Positions 14,401 to 25,700 of a stretch of DNA of 64,000 nucleotides are shown one piece after another. Made by a program: the position numbers and the translations under genes. The first letter of the stretch is position 1. The number at the start of each line of letters is the position of its first letter. Origin of the DNA: Corella eumyota (lineage: Eukaryota > Chordata > Ascidiacea > Phlebobranchia > Corellidae); contig OY720099.1 of NCBI GenBank assembly GCA_963082875.1, forward strand, positions 7,130,001 through 7,194,000, read 5' to 3'. The notes under the pieces were generated by a model that saw only the letters and a list, made by a program, of their open reading frames with translations, was not told the DNA's origin and did not search any database.

Positions 14401-14505
14401 TCGCCCGTTCCTCCGGGAGAACTGCGTCATGAGATTGAGAGGTCGAACCTCCGAGATCTTGTTGTGCTCCAGGTTCATGATCCCTTGCTTGATCCCTATC
14501 GACAT
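8457..14505 (-). CDS. DUF3504 (ZMYM/QRICH1-type, Crypton-derived) nuclear protein
   Basis: Eight exons: 14505-13933, 12548-12414, 11453-11255, 10354-10233, 10082-9976, 9669-9530, 9244-9092, 8923-8457. They total 1896 nt (631 aa), all junctions in phase. Residues 1-185 are acidic, low-complexity and probably disordered. Residues about 185-470 read as the DUF3504 domain of ZMYM2/3/4 and QRICH1: NNWAIKVWRDWALNRN, then WLPKFIKEVRRKD, YPADTLMQIASGLQRYLR, DELWQSGYLG, a FYRRPL strand and FNPVGINKL. This domain is known to descend from the tyrosine recombinase of Crypton DNA transposons. No MYM zinc fingers or Q-rich stretch are seen. The last exon carries two SUMO-consensus sites (IKEE, VKTE) around a CtBP-like VVDLS. 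The start is the first ATG of an open exon; a role as chromatin or transcription factor is inferred from the family. The orthology group (QRICH1, ZMYM or another DUF3504 gene) is undecided. Confidence 0.85.
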
Positions 14506-15200
14506 TTTTTAAAATAACTTAAACTCTAAACTAGAAGATAAAAAATGATTACAACATTTTAGAAAATAGGTTAAAAATGATGACGTGATCAAAGTCCTGA
14601 CGTCATCAATTTCCTGACGTCTTTATTTCTCTTTTGTTTAAATCTCCAGCCTAGCATTTTTTTAAAGAAAATATCAAAATCTTGATAAAAAACAAATTAC
14701 CAAGTCAGGTAAAATTTGTGGTTACTTATCAATCGAACTAACTATTCGTCATTTGATTGCGAGTCTTTGATTTAATGATGAAACGACGAGTGCGTCATGA
14801 AATCAGTGAATAGCACGCTATATAGAGAGTATTTCTTTGTTTACAATTAGTCGGCTTAAAGGAAATTCACAGCATTAGTTTTATTAAAGTCGTGATTTTA
14901 ATTGTTTTCATTTTGTCAGGCTCTCTTAGACAAATTAATTGCATCGCACCGCGTCACAGGAAATGTTAGTCTACAATGCCTCTTTAACTTTTTTTAACGG
15001 TTTACTGAAATCGAGAGAAAAAAACGCCATCGCGCATGCGCAGTAGAGTATCGCGTAAGCCCCAACGACTCTTTAGAAAAAAAATTTTTTTATCGCTACA
15101 TACTTTTCCTATTAATTTTTTAACGACTTTTTTATTAAGAGCTTTTTTGGAGTCCCCTTGAAATAACAAAGCGCTCGATCTATACGCGAATATAATAGAC
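14506..15200 (-). promoter_or_regulatory. probable promoter and 5' UTR of the DUF3504 gene
   Basis: Upstream flank of the first exon. It is richer in CpG than its surroundings, has TGACGTCA at 14598-14605 and 15229-15236, and an NRF1-like palindrome at 15032-15041. No TATA box of clear position was seen. Inferred from location and motif content only. Confidence 0.4.
15032..15041. promoter_or_regulatory. NRF1-like palindrome GCGCATGCGC
   Basis: GCGCATGCGC in an otherwise AT-rich background, about 530 bases upstream of the DUF3504 gene start codon. It is the core of the vertebrate NRF1 consensus (TGCGCATGCGCA), a common element of housekeeping promoters. Binding is not shown. Confidence 0.45.
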
Positions 15201-16124
15201 GCCTTTGTGTTTATATCAATTGTAATTATGACGTCACAATGTGATATATCCTGTAGTGTTTTGTGACAAGAAAATAACGAATTAAAAATTTTTAGAGAGT
15301 TTTTTTTTTTTAATTATTGTTCGCGTTTCGCCGAATTCATCCGACTTTCTTATTAATGAGAAATGTCAGCAAAGGTGATTTTAGTATAAATAAACGTTTA
15401 ATTTTCTCTAAACAGTAAAGATTCCAATTAAATCGACGATGCAGCCATTTAAGTATGAATAACATTTAAATTATTTTTCTAAAATAAAAAAAAAATTATT
15501 TTACAATTTTTCTTTGAAATTTGATTTTTATTAATATAAAATTCAAAATTCCAGACCATAAAATCCTATTCGTATACTTATGTCCTAAAATGTTATTAAA
15601 TTTTTCTTTTTGCTATTAGATCAAGCGTGGAGTTGTTGTAAAAAACATTCAACTAAAGTTTCAGTCGTAAAATATTTTCGAAATACGTTTAGATATATAC
15701 ACAGCCAATATAGAAAGCCTGTAACAAATATCGATCCAAAAAAAGGTGTTGCGGGCTGAAATATAATGTTTTAGCGGTTAGGGCTAGACATATAAACTTT
15801 TTCTAGATTTGTTTCGCTTTTAAACTAGAGCATTGTCTGTAAATGCGTCTATAATGCACATTGTATATTAAATCTATCACGTGACCCACTTTTGAAACTT
15901 TATGTTGGTTTCCTGCGCTTTGAAAAAAAACAAAAAATCGAAATATAAAATGCCTACAATTTTAACTTTTTTACTTAAATTAAATATTTTGATAGATTAA
16001 ATTTTGCAATGTGCAATTCAAGTCTGTTTTAATTTTTAGCTCAAATATAAAAGCTTTGCCTTTTTTCTAATTATATATCTAAACGTAAACTTAACAAAAC
16101 ATATACCAAACACAATTTTTAAAC

Positions 16125-16146
16125 TATATATATATATATATATATA
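16125..16146. repeat. (TA)11 microsatellite
   Basis: An uninterrupted run of TA dinucleotides over 22 bases. Likely length-polymorphic. Confidence 0.9.
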
Positions 16147-17375
16147 ATTACCGATGGTTAAACGCAATGTTGATATCTATCTTGTTTATACCATTCTGTG
16201 GTTAATAGAATAGCACATAACCAAAACATTATATTACACACGATATTTGACGTGCATTTATTACTTACATCATTTTAACTGCTCACTGTTTTAAAACAAC
16301 TGACATTACTGTATATAAACATCACGCTATATTAAAAATAAAGATAAGTTCTGTCTTGATTTTTATTAACTACAAATGTAACTTGAACTTGAAATTATAA
16401 CACGGACGATTGCAAAAGCGGGATGGTAGCTTTGTCGGTTGAAATTTTTTTTTTCTGCGAAAAATATCTTTTTCTCTTTGTGCCTTTTTACGATAACAAT
16501 TTAAATCTATAGTTTGTAAATGTAGGTTAACAAGTCGCGTGAAGAAACAAAGCCCCGGTTTCTTTTTTTCAGCGCACGGAGCAAATAATAACATAGTAGG
16601 AGCCGCTCCAAAGAGAGAAAAGAGTTTTCGATTTTCGTAAAACGCAGAGAAAAACAGTCGCTCATTTTTGACGAAATGTGTTTATGCTTTGCCAGTAATA
16701 AAACCGTATTAAAAGGCCGTCCAGCGCCATCGCCGCGTATACGTTAAAGTTAATAGTGATCAAAACATGCTTTTACTGTATTACAGAATCTTTGACGCTC
16801 CGGGCCAATTCCAAGCTATTATTATTTTCAATTTTGCCCATCCAAATATCATTGCTTTATTTCCTTTAACTCACTCGTAGTCGAAACATATTCTCTCTAC
16901 ATTTGCCTTTTTGTCTGAAATTCTTGAATATTTAACTAAAAGAAAAAGTTTTGTTTCCGGACGACTCTTTTAATGCTTGTTATGTATGTGCTGCCATACG
17001 CCGCCAAGTCGTATTGTAGACATGCAATTAACCGATAATAATTAGGCTTGAAAATTTGTCACTAAAATTAAGTCATCTAAACTGTTAATAAATCGCTGCC
17101 AAAAAACGGTTAAAAACCTTAACGAAATAACGAACAAAAACTTAAGCACTTCGCTAAATCATCAAACCGTTATTTTTCTATAGAAATACAGTTTTTCATA
17201 AAAAGTCACTTTTTGTGATATCAGTACTTCGTCTATTGTACTGAAACAGTATATTGTGTGTTCTATATAACATTAAATCGTTTTTTCCTATTGTGGCCCG
17301 CACAAACAGTCCGAATTAATGTTTAAGCTCTAGTGTACTTTAGACTGTTTGCCAATTCACTTTTTGTATAATATA

Positions 17376-17395
17376 AAGCTTGTATATACAAGCTT
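17376..17395. repeat. 20-base perfect palindrome
   Basis: AAGCTTGTATATACAAGCTT equals its own reverse complement. It lies alone in intergenic DNA; no paired element or open frame explains it. Confidence 0.8.
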
Positions 17396-19596
17396 GTCGG
17401 TGAGTAACGCACTCTACGGTTGCACAATACAATTATTAGAAATGATTTACAATACCTTTATTGAAAAACGACATTATTTCAAAAAGAAAAATCGCTAAAC
17501 CGTTTAAGTTTTAGCCTTTTAGAACAAATAAAAAGCAAACTGCAATTCGTGTTTTAATAATTGAAACGTTAGATTGAGTTTTAACTTTTGACAAATTATT
17601 GTTTGGCATTTCAATTTTTGGCGGCTTTGATTTTCGAAATTTTTGACCTTCTTTAAAAAATGAAAAAAAGTAAAAAATTAAAGTGTTTTTAAAAATAGTT
17701 TCTTATACAGATTGAATTTAAATTTTAATTGTTAATTTTGCAACGTAAATACAAGATTCAACAATTTTTATTTTTTATAAATTTACAAAACTTAAAAAAA
17801 ATAACAAAATCCTATATTTAGCAAAGTTAGACCACTAATTTCCAAGCCTAATTGCCGACTGTATGTTTATCAGTGCACAAGTGTTTACACATTCTAAAAG
17901 ATTAACCCAATTTAAACACGAAGCGTATAGATGTCAGATTTGCAGGGCCCATATAATAAAGTTAATAGATAACTTCTACGTTTGCCATTGTAAAACAAAG
18001 ACCTCGTGTTAAAAGGTTAAAAAACAGTTTGCTTTATAAAAATAGATTTATCTTTGATAAGGAATTTCGAAGCCCAACAAACAGCAATTTAAAACCGACA
18101 CGAATTTCCTATAATGAAAAAGTCACGTGACTGTTTTCAATGATTGATTATCGTACGCTTTAATTTTAGTTTTAACTAATTTTAAAAAACTTAATTGATA
18201 AAATTAGATTTAGACAAAAAATTGTTATAATTTATAGCCTAAATACTAAAAATGACACTAATTTTAATCTGACAACATTTAGTTAAAGACGTGTTGGTAA
18301 AAACATATAAAATTTGTTTGTTTTTTCTAACTTGCTTTGCTTAATAAATAAACACACATATACTTTTATATTGCAACTATACTCTAGCATTTTCTATTTG
18401 CAAAAACACGTGCAAAAAGCATTGCTTAATTTGCCACAAAAAAGTTACAAAAACGGCACATAAATAAAATTATTTTCTTTATGTAAGTCCTGAAGACGTT
18501 GTTTTTTTAAACAGTGTTGAATTAGAACTTAACGATCTTGAATTTTATATAATTATGTTGTTGAAATATTTGACAATGATATGCAAAATTGAACATTTTA
18601 ATTTAGATTGTTTTGTAAAATACGTTTTAGATGTTGTGTTATATATATATTGAAGATGCTTAAAATTAATGGCAGAACTCTTGTGGATAAATTTAAACAG
18701 TGAAAAACAACAGTAAATGACACAAATTCGAAATAATAACAACACATCAATTTGCACAGTGAAACGACATTGGAATTTAAGTGGGGAGGTACCGCTTGTA
18801 TATTACAGATAACTTTTAAGCAGCGTCTTATAATTAAATATCAGCGACTAAACACTACAAAATAAGGCGTGTAAAAACAGCCCTTGCTAAAACTCTGTGC
18901 ATATAGTTAGTTAGTAATCGGGCACAAAAATTTTATAAAAATTTACAAATATAAGTCTTATAAATTTGTAGAAAAATGTGAACAGTATTGCCTTATATCA
19001 CTTCATACAAATTTAATATTAAGTAGAACTAAAAAAACAGCTGCAAAAATTAACTGCAAAAGTAATGCACTACCGCAAAAGCAAAGCGTAGCAGTGTACA
19101 GAATTATTGCAAGAAATTATTTTACTGAGTTTCGAGAAATTTAATAAATATTTTAAAAAAATGTAAAATTAATAGGCAGTCAATTTTAAACCTATAATTT
19201 AAATTAAACAAAGCTGCAGTGTGTAGCTATGGCAATTCTAAAAGTAGAGGATAACCAAAATAAGATATAGAAATAAATATTTTCTTGCAAAAATAAGAAA
19301 TCAAAGTTTTAAAACTTTCAAAGCACCGCTCAAATTAGAAAAAAAATAAAGTTTAAGTACAATTTGGTTTTAACGAATCGTTCCATTTTTAAAATGGAAG
19401 TCATATTTATTTAATTAAATATACCTCAAGTCTATAAAGACTATCATAATACAATAAAATTGTTGTACAAAATATTTATAAAACTCTTGACTTTTTTGAA
19501 AATTCATCGTTTAATTAAACGACGTACCACTTTTTTGTTGGTTAAAAAGAAATATGTTGGTTAATTTGAAATTGCTTTGCGTACAAAATGTCGTAG

Positions 19597-19675
19597 AATT
19601 TCGTCAATTTTTTTAATTTCGTCATTTTTAAAATTTCGTCAAATTTCAAAGTGTCAATTTTTTAGAATTTCGTCA
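19597..19675. repeat. cluster of four AATTTCGTCA repeats
   Basis: Exact copies at 19597-19606, 19615-19624, 19632-19641 and 19666-19675, with related sequence between them. They lie 95-173 bases past the ceramidase stop, so the transcript would carry TGACGAAATT four times in its 3' UTR. Confidence 0.75.
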
Positions 19676-19769
19676 TAAAAAAACTCCGCGATCCCAACAT
19701 CTTAGGAGGCGTTCTTTAGCGCAGCTGAAAGCTCTTGCAATCTACTTAAGCAAAAATTCCCCTAAAACG

Positions 19770-22700
19770 CTACGAATCCAACGAGTTATTATCCACGTAA
19801 AATACTTTCGATTTCCCCTCGTAAGGATATACACCGCTTATGAGCGTCTTATAGTGGCCGTAATGTACGATCCTGTACTGACCACTTGGTGTGTTAGGAG
19901 CAATGTCCCAGTAAATTGTAGCCTCGCTTACCCCACGATAGCTGCCCATAAACGAGTCACGTGCCCATTTAAACCTACAAAAATTAAAGTTAATACTAAA
20001 CTTCTTTGGCCTTAAATTTCAGTCATAATTACGTTACTGTGACGTCATATTACCTTGTGTCCCATGACGTATCTGTAAGAACAATTTCCCAACTTTCGTT
20101 AACCAATCTCTCAACGTTAAGAAAAGTCATGTTGATCTAAAAAAACAAGTTTTTATTAGAAATAAAACAAACAATTAATGTTAATATATATTACTTTAGG
20201 CAGTATGTAGAAAATACCCGAAAAATAGCTTTTTAAATCTAAAACAAAACACTAACAAGAAATGGTCATAATATTATACAAAATCTTATTGGATGAATAG
20301 TTTTGTAAAACTTACCGAGGGACTATTTCTTGGATTTCCAGCCACAAACTGAACCAAAACTTGGTCACCCTTAAAAAATAAATCAATTTTAAACAAAGTT
20401 TTGCAACGTTAAAAAAGTTAAGTTTTTTATTAGTAGAGTTTAACTACAAAACCACGTGATAATAAATATAAGTCTTGACATACCTTATGTGAGGTAAATA
20501 TTTATAAACAAAAAATAATAAACTTTGCTAAAAATCAAAAAAAAAAAAATTGAATCTTACCACATTGTATTTGTCGTCCGCGTTAATTATGACGTCACCG
20601 AAGTCGCTGTACCCGAAGTGGACTTTGTCAAATATAACGCTGGGTAATAAACTCCATAATTTGTCTTTTATATCGTGGGGTGTTGCACTTTCGAGCAGAG
20701 GGGTTTTCTAAAAAATAAACTAAGTGTTCAGGTCCGGTATTGTGGTGAAACAGCAAAGGCGTCTGACTACGAGCCGAAAGGTTTCGGGTTCAAGCCGCAC
20801 CAATGCCACACTAATCGCCTTTGAGCCCCGCGTTCACGGATAGCTCAGACATGTCCAAAATCGCACACCCTTACCCAATTAAAATATCAAAAAACCTAAT
20901 CCCTTTGAGGGATATGGAAAAAAATAAAGGGGTCATGGCATCGAACTACAGACCGAAAGGTTCCGGGTTCGACCCGCATTATAGCAACACTATTCGCCCT
21001 TGAGCCCGGCGTTCACGGATAGCTTAAGCACGTCTCAACTGCACACCCCATCCCCCCGCCCCCTCAAAAAAGTAATAATAATGTTTAGTCAGACATAAGA
21101 ATAACTAAAGCCGCTTTGTACTTTAAAAGTTGCATTGTAATTTAATTTTTAAAATTGCTAAAGATTTTCTACCTTGGTCAAGTAAGTAGCCATTCTTTTA
21201 TACTGTTGTATGTAAGCATCCAACGTATAAGGACCATATATGGTCGACGCCGCCTCATATCGTTGCACCTACAAACCGAGCATAAGTTAAACAAATAATA
21301 CAATGTCATAAGGGGATAAACATGTAAAGGATGTAGCTTTCATGTCGGTAAATAGAATCGTTGTTTTATAGTTACACGTGTTTTTAGGGCGTTAAATTTT
21401 TAATTTTAGACTTAACAAGTTTTAATTTTTTTTAACTTGTAGTATTTTTGTATATTTACAAGTACGCTTTTTATGAATTCTGCATTTATTTGGCATCTTT
21501 AAACATTGGGCTTATTGCTCTAGCTTTAATTTACAATTCCAATTGGTATAATCGTTTTCTATTAGTTTAGAAATAATTAAAGTAGAACTAACATGATATT
21601 CCTCAAATGTTGTGATGTAATCAGAATAGGTATTCGAAAGTCCTGCTATAACTGACTCAAATTTTTCGTCAGGATATTGCTCTGCAAAAACCTAAAAAAT
21701 ATCATTATTTAACCAATAATATTTTTTGGGAGATAATTATTTCCTAATTTAGAGTTTTTAAAATAAAAAAATTGAAAACAATGTTTTTGTACCTCGAGAA
21801 CGGCATCTGTTAATCTTCTCCCGCTCATTGTTGTAAATTCTCCGGGGACGGCCGAGAGAATAAATTGACCGATCCGGAACATCTGGGTGTCGACGATGTC
21901 AGGTTGCCATTCATAAGGGGAGTGCATCTACAAATCAAAAACATGAAAAAAACTCTAAAAAGTAACAAAAAAAATCGCAGGATCTTTGTAGCGGTACTTG
22001 GGGTCTTGAGTGTAACTCCAATAAAACACCAGTAAAATCCCCCAAACAAAAGATCTCTAGTTCGGTTCTCACTGATGCCACCTAGTAGCAATAAATACCC
22101 CTACATTTTAATTTAACTCAATATTAAGCATATACCTCCCCAGTGTCGACCAGTATGGGTTTGGGAAATTGGCATTCGACTTGTTGTTTAGATGGGGGGT
22201 GTAGAGAATGGCCCACCATCTTCCAAAATGTGTTTCCAGTTTTATCCCCTAATTAACAAAATAAAATAAAATGCTATTTAAAAAGTTATAACATATGCAT
22301 TTAATAAGAATGTGCATTTTTTTGAGAAGGACAATATACATTCGCATACTAATTGATACCAGTTTAATACAGGCATCATTTTTTCTTTATTCTTTTTATC
22401 GGTTCTTTTTAAATTATATCCAATAATAAATAGCAACACAACGGTTCCCATGGTACCTTGTTTAAACCCAAACGAACCCGGGCCGTCTGTGGTTCCAGCA
22501 GCAAAACTAAATCCCATTGCTGGCTTGCAAGTTGATACTAAACGGAAAAAACAATGCTTAATATGCACTATTTCTTTAACAAAGTCGTCAATTTAGTAAC
22601 AGTCAACTAAATAAAGTTTTTTTTCAAATTGAAGTAATTTTTTAAAGTAAAAAATAACCTATTTCGCTAATTAAATTTTTTTTACCGTTTTGGGTGGGGC

Positions 22701-25700
22701 TTATCGGAACGATCTGATTGGTCATGTTTACAAATTGATTGATAGCTTGCAAGGGTCCTGTGATAAAATTGCTGGCAGTATCATAAAGAATCTGAAAGAA
22801 AATGGGATAAAAAAAATGTTACACATTCAAAAAAAATTTTGCTACAATAACGTCATAATTTATTAAAAATGACGTCATAGCTCACCAATGCCTTCTGGAA
22901 TTGTTTATCTCCAATAATTTTGGTGCTTTCGAACATATCTTTACCGGGACCACTAGCAATACAGTTTTGGACTTTTCCATTACATGTGCTTTCTAAGTTG
23001 TCGCATGGTAATCCTGTATAGAAAATATATTGAAAATTTAATAGAAAATACTAATTTTTTTTGACGTCATTTTTGTTACCTGTGTCGATACAATGAGGCC
23101 CTCTAGTGTTAGGTGACACGTCACCCTCATGGCTTTGCGCAAATGCGGCGACAAATTTACTGTGACCGAACAAGGACCCTCTGTCCATTGATTGTTCAAA
23201 CAACAACTCCGCGTAACCTGAATAAAAAAATGATTTAAAAATTTATTTAAAAAAAAAATAAAATTGGGTTTGTCTGGATTCGAACCTAACCTTTATTGTC
23301 GCCGCTAATAAGCGTGTTGGTGTTGTTCATGCTGGTGCAATGCACTGGGAACCAGTTAATAATTCCCAACCCTTCACCCTTTGAGCTCACAAACTTTAAC
23401 AGGATCATGTCCTTGTCGACATCATACTTGTACCTAAAGAAATATATGACGTCATCGTAAGGTACATTTTACGTTTTTAGCAAAAGTAAATTTGATTTAA
23501 ACCAGGCGGCAATAATAAAAATGTTAAATTTAAAATAATATCTTTACAACGTTGATTTTACTACTTTCAGTTGCATATTATAGTTTTACAAGGCTATAAA
23601 TTGTTATAGAATTTTTATTATATCACGTACTCTTGGTCTATTACTTTAATACACATGATTAACGCAACAATAAAAAATACACCCTAAAATTAAACACAAT
23701 TTTTCTTTTACTTTTCATTAGTAATAATTTATTAAAAATTCTAACATAATATTTACCTTTTTCGTTCGTGCTCTGGGTTATTTAAATAAGAGGCAGGACT
23801 TCGATTAATATTTGCCTCCAATAATTCTCCTTTATTTATTAGGATATGACCAGGCTGTATGCTGTCGTGTGCTATTCGAACGCTCTATAAAAAGTGAATA
23901 ATTTGTAACAATAATTTGGTGACCTAATTTTTTTTATAGATTTGTGAATATTAATAAAATGTAGCAAAATGAAAATTACAAAAATTTTGAAATATAAAAT
24001 GAAAAAAAAATTTTTTTTCACCTCCACGATTCCGTTTACCATTGCTTTTAAGGTTTCTTCTACATAGCCCATTGATGTAATTTGAAATAAAACGTCTTGC
24101 AAAAAACCTTAAAACGTAAAATTTGGGGTTAAAGAAAATTACTAATTAAAAATTATAATTTGTGTTATAATTTTTCTATAAAAAAAAACATTTTATTTTT
24201 AACTTTTCCATGCAGCGCTTTTAAGTAAATGTGAATGTAATATTTTTATAACATTTTTGTTATCGCCCTTAGACAATTAAAATGACATTTAAATATAAAA
24301 TTTTCTGTTTCGCAAAACATCAATGAAAAAAGTCCATTACGTAAGTAAATTGCTTCTCTTTTATAATGGTGTGATCACTATTTTTACCCTTGGAAACATC
24401 GCTTAAAAATGATGTCACTATTCAAATTAATAATTAAAATTTAGCCTTTTTGCACGCCCGAGCAATGAAGTTAAAAAAATTGACTAGCATACTTTTTTGA
24501 AAATTTTTGGTTATTTGTTACATATATTTAGCAAAAGCCTAATATTCAACTTTCGTTTTCTAATTTTTTAAATTATTGGACATAACGATTGGGATTTTAA
24601 ATCTTAAAATGTAATTGTAATGTTTTACTTAATTTATTTTAAGAGAAGTTATTAAGTTTTTGTAGAGACAAAAAAACTTTATATAATTAGTAAATACAAA
24701 AAAATTTATATTTAAATTTGCTGCATAATTTAATTAACTTTTATGGATGAAATTTTTTAAACACAATGTGTACAGGTGTAACGTAATGCGTTAATATATA
24801 AATATACGTTGCACAATTTACATAATACTTTAAAACCTAATCTCATAAGAAATAATATAAAAAATAAACGAAAAAAATTTAAAAAGTTTTTACCCAAAAA
24901 ATATATATTGTTAATAAAAAAGTGTTTACCCGCGGGTGCGGAGTGTGTGTGAGTGGCGCTCAAACATAAGTTTTCCTCCTTATACAAATCCCCAAACGTC
25001 TTCTTAAGCACTTTCAAAACCTAAACAAACAAATATAAGCAAATGAATTATAATACTCGACTGCGATTGGTCGATATAAAGCAGGCGGTGTTCACGCATC
25101 ATTGAGCACAACTAAGAATTGCATATTACAACACATTTTATTTTTAACCAAAAATATTTCTTTTGAAAATTGAGTTTTGCGTGGTCAACAAATTCTTAGT
25201 AAAGCTATTGTGATTGTAAACCATAAAATACACAATTAAAGGACTCATAGCTAGATTTATTATAATTTATTGAATGTATATAAAGTGTAACTTGCGACTA
25301 TTTTTAGCCGCGTTATGTTTAATAACAAACAAGCAATATTAAATCTGTTGCTAGAAAAAGGATAAGGGTTTTTATATATATTTAAAACTTGCAATAGTTG
25401 ATCTAAAACATTAACCAAAAGATTTCCAATTAAATTATACAATCTATAACCGTATTAAAAACCTTTATACAACTAAGTAACAAATATAGAGTAACAATTT
25501 ATTAATTTACCTCCATTTTTACAAGCAAAGATCCCATGCAAGCATCAGCATTGATAAACAATATCCTAGTTTTTTCTTGAACTATAATAAACGATCTTGC
25601 ATACTGTCGCATATGGATGCCACCAGCTACTTGATTAGGGTCAGCATAACCCATCTAAAAACAAAATTAGGCAAAAAAATTGATAAACATATAAAAAGGT

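Larger units (their letters stand above)
15201..19769. other. intergenic region without a supported gene
   Basis: About 4.5 kb. Short open frames are present (for example 16370-16594 minus) but have no domain, splice or composition support. It holds a TA microsatellite, a 20-base palindrome and, at its right end, the 3' flank of the ceramidase gene with four AATTTCGTCA repeats. Confidence 0.6.

Noticed and set aside
16370-16594. Minus-strand 74-codon frame in the intergenic region
   Set aside because: Low-complexity Lys/Phe content expected from AT-rich DNA and no supporting signals.
20821-21003. Plus-strand 60-codon frame
   Set aside because: It runs through both units of the GC-rich tRNA-like repeat in a ceramidase intron, so it is repeat sequence, not a gene.
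22000-22100. Possible SINE fragment in a ceramidase intron (TAGTTCGGTTCTCACTGATG)
   Set aside because: Only one short block resembles the SINE box B region; too little to call.
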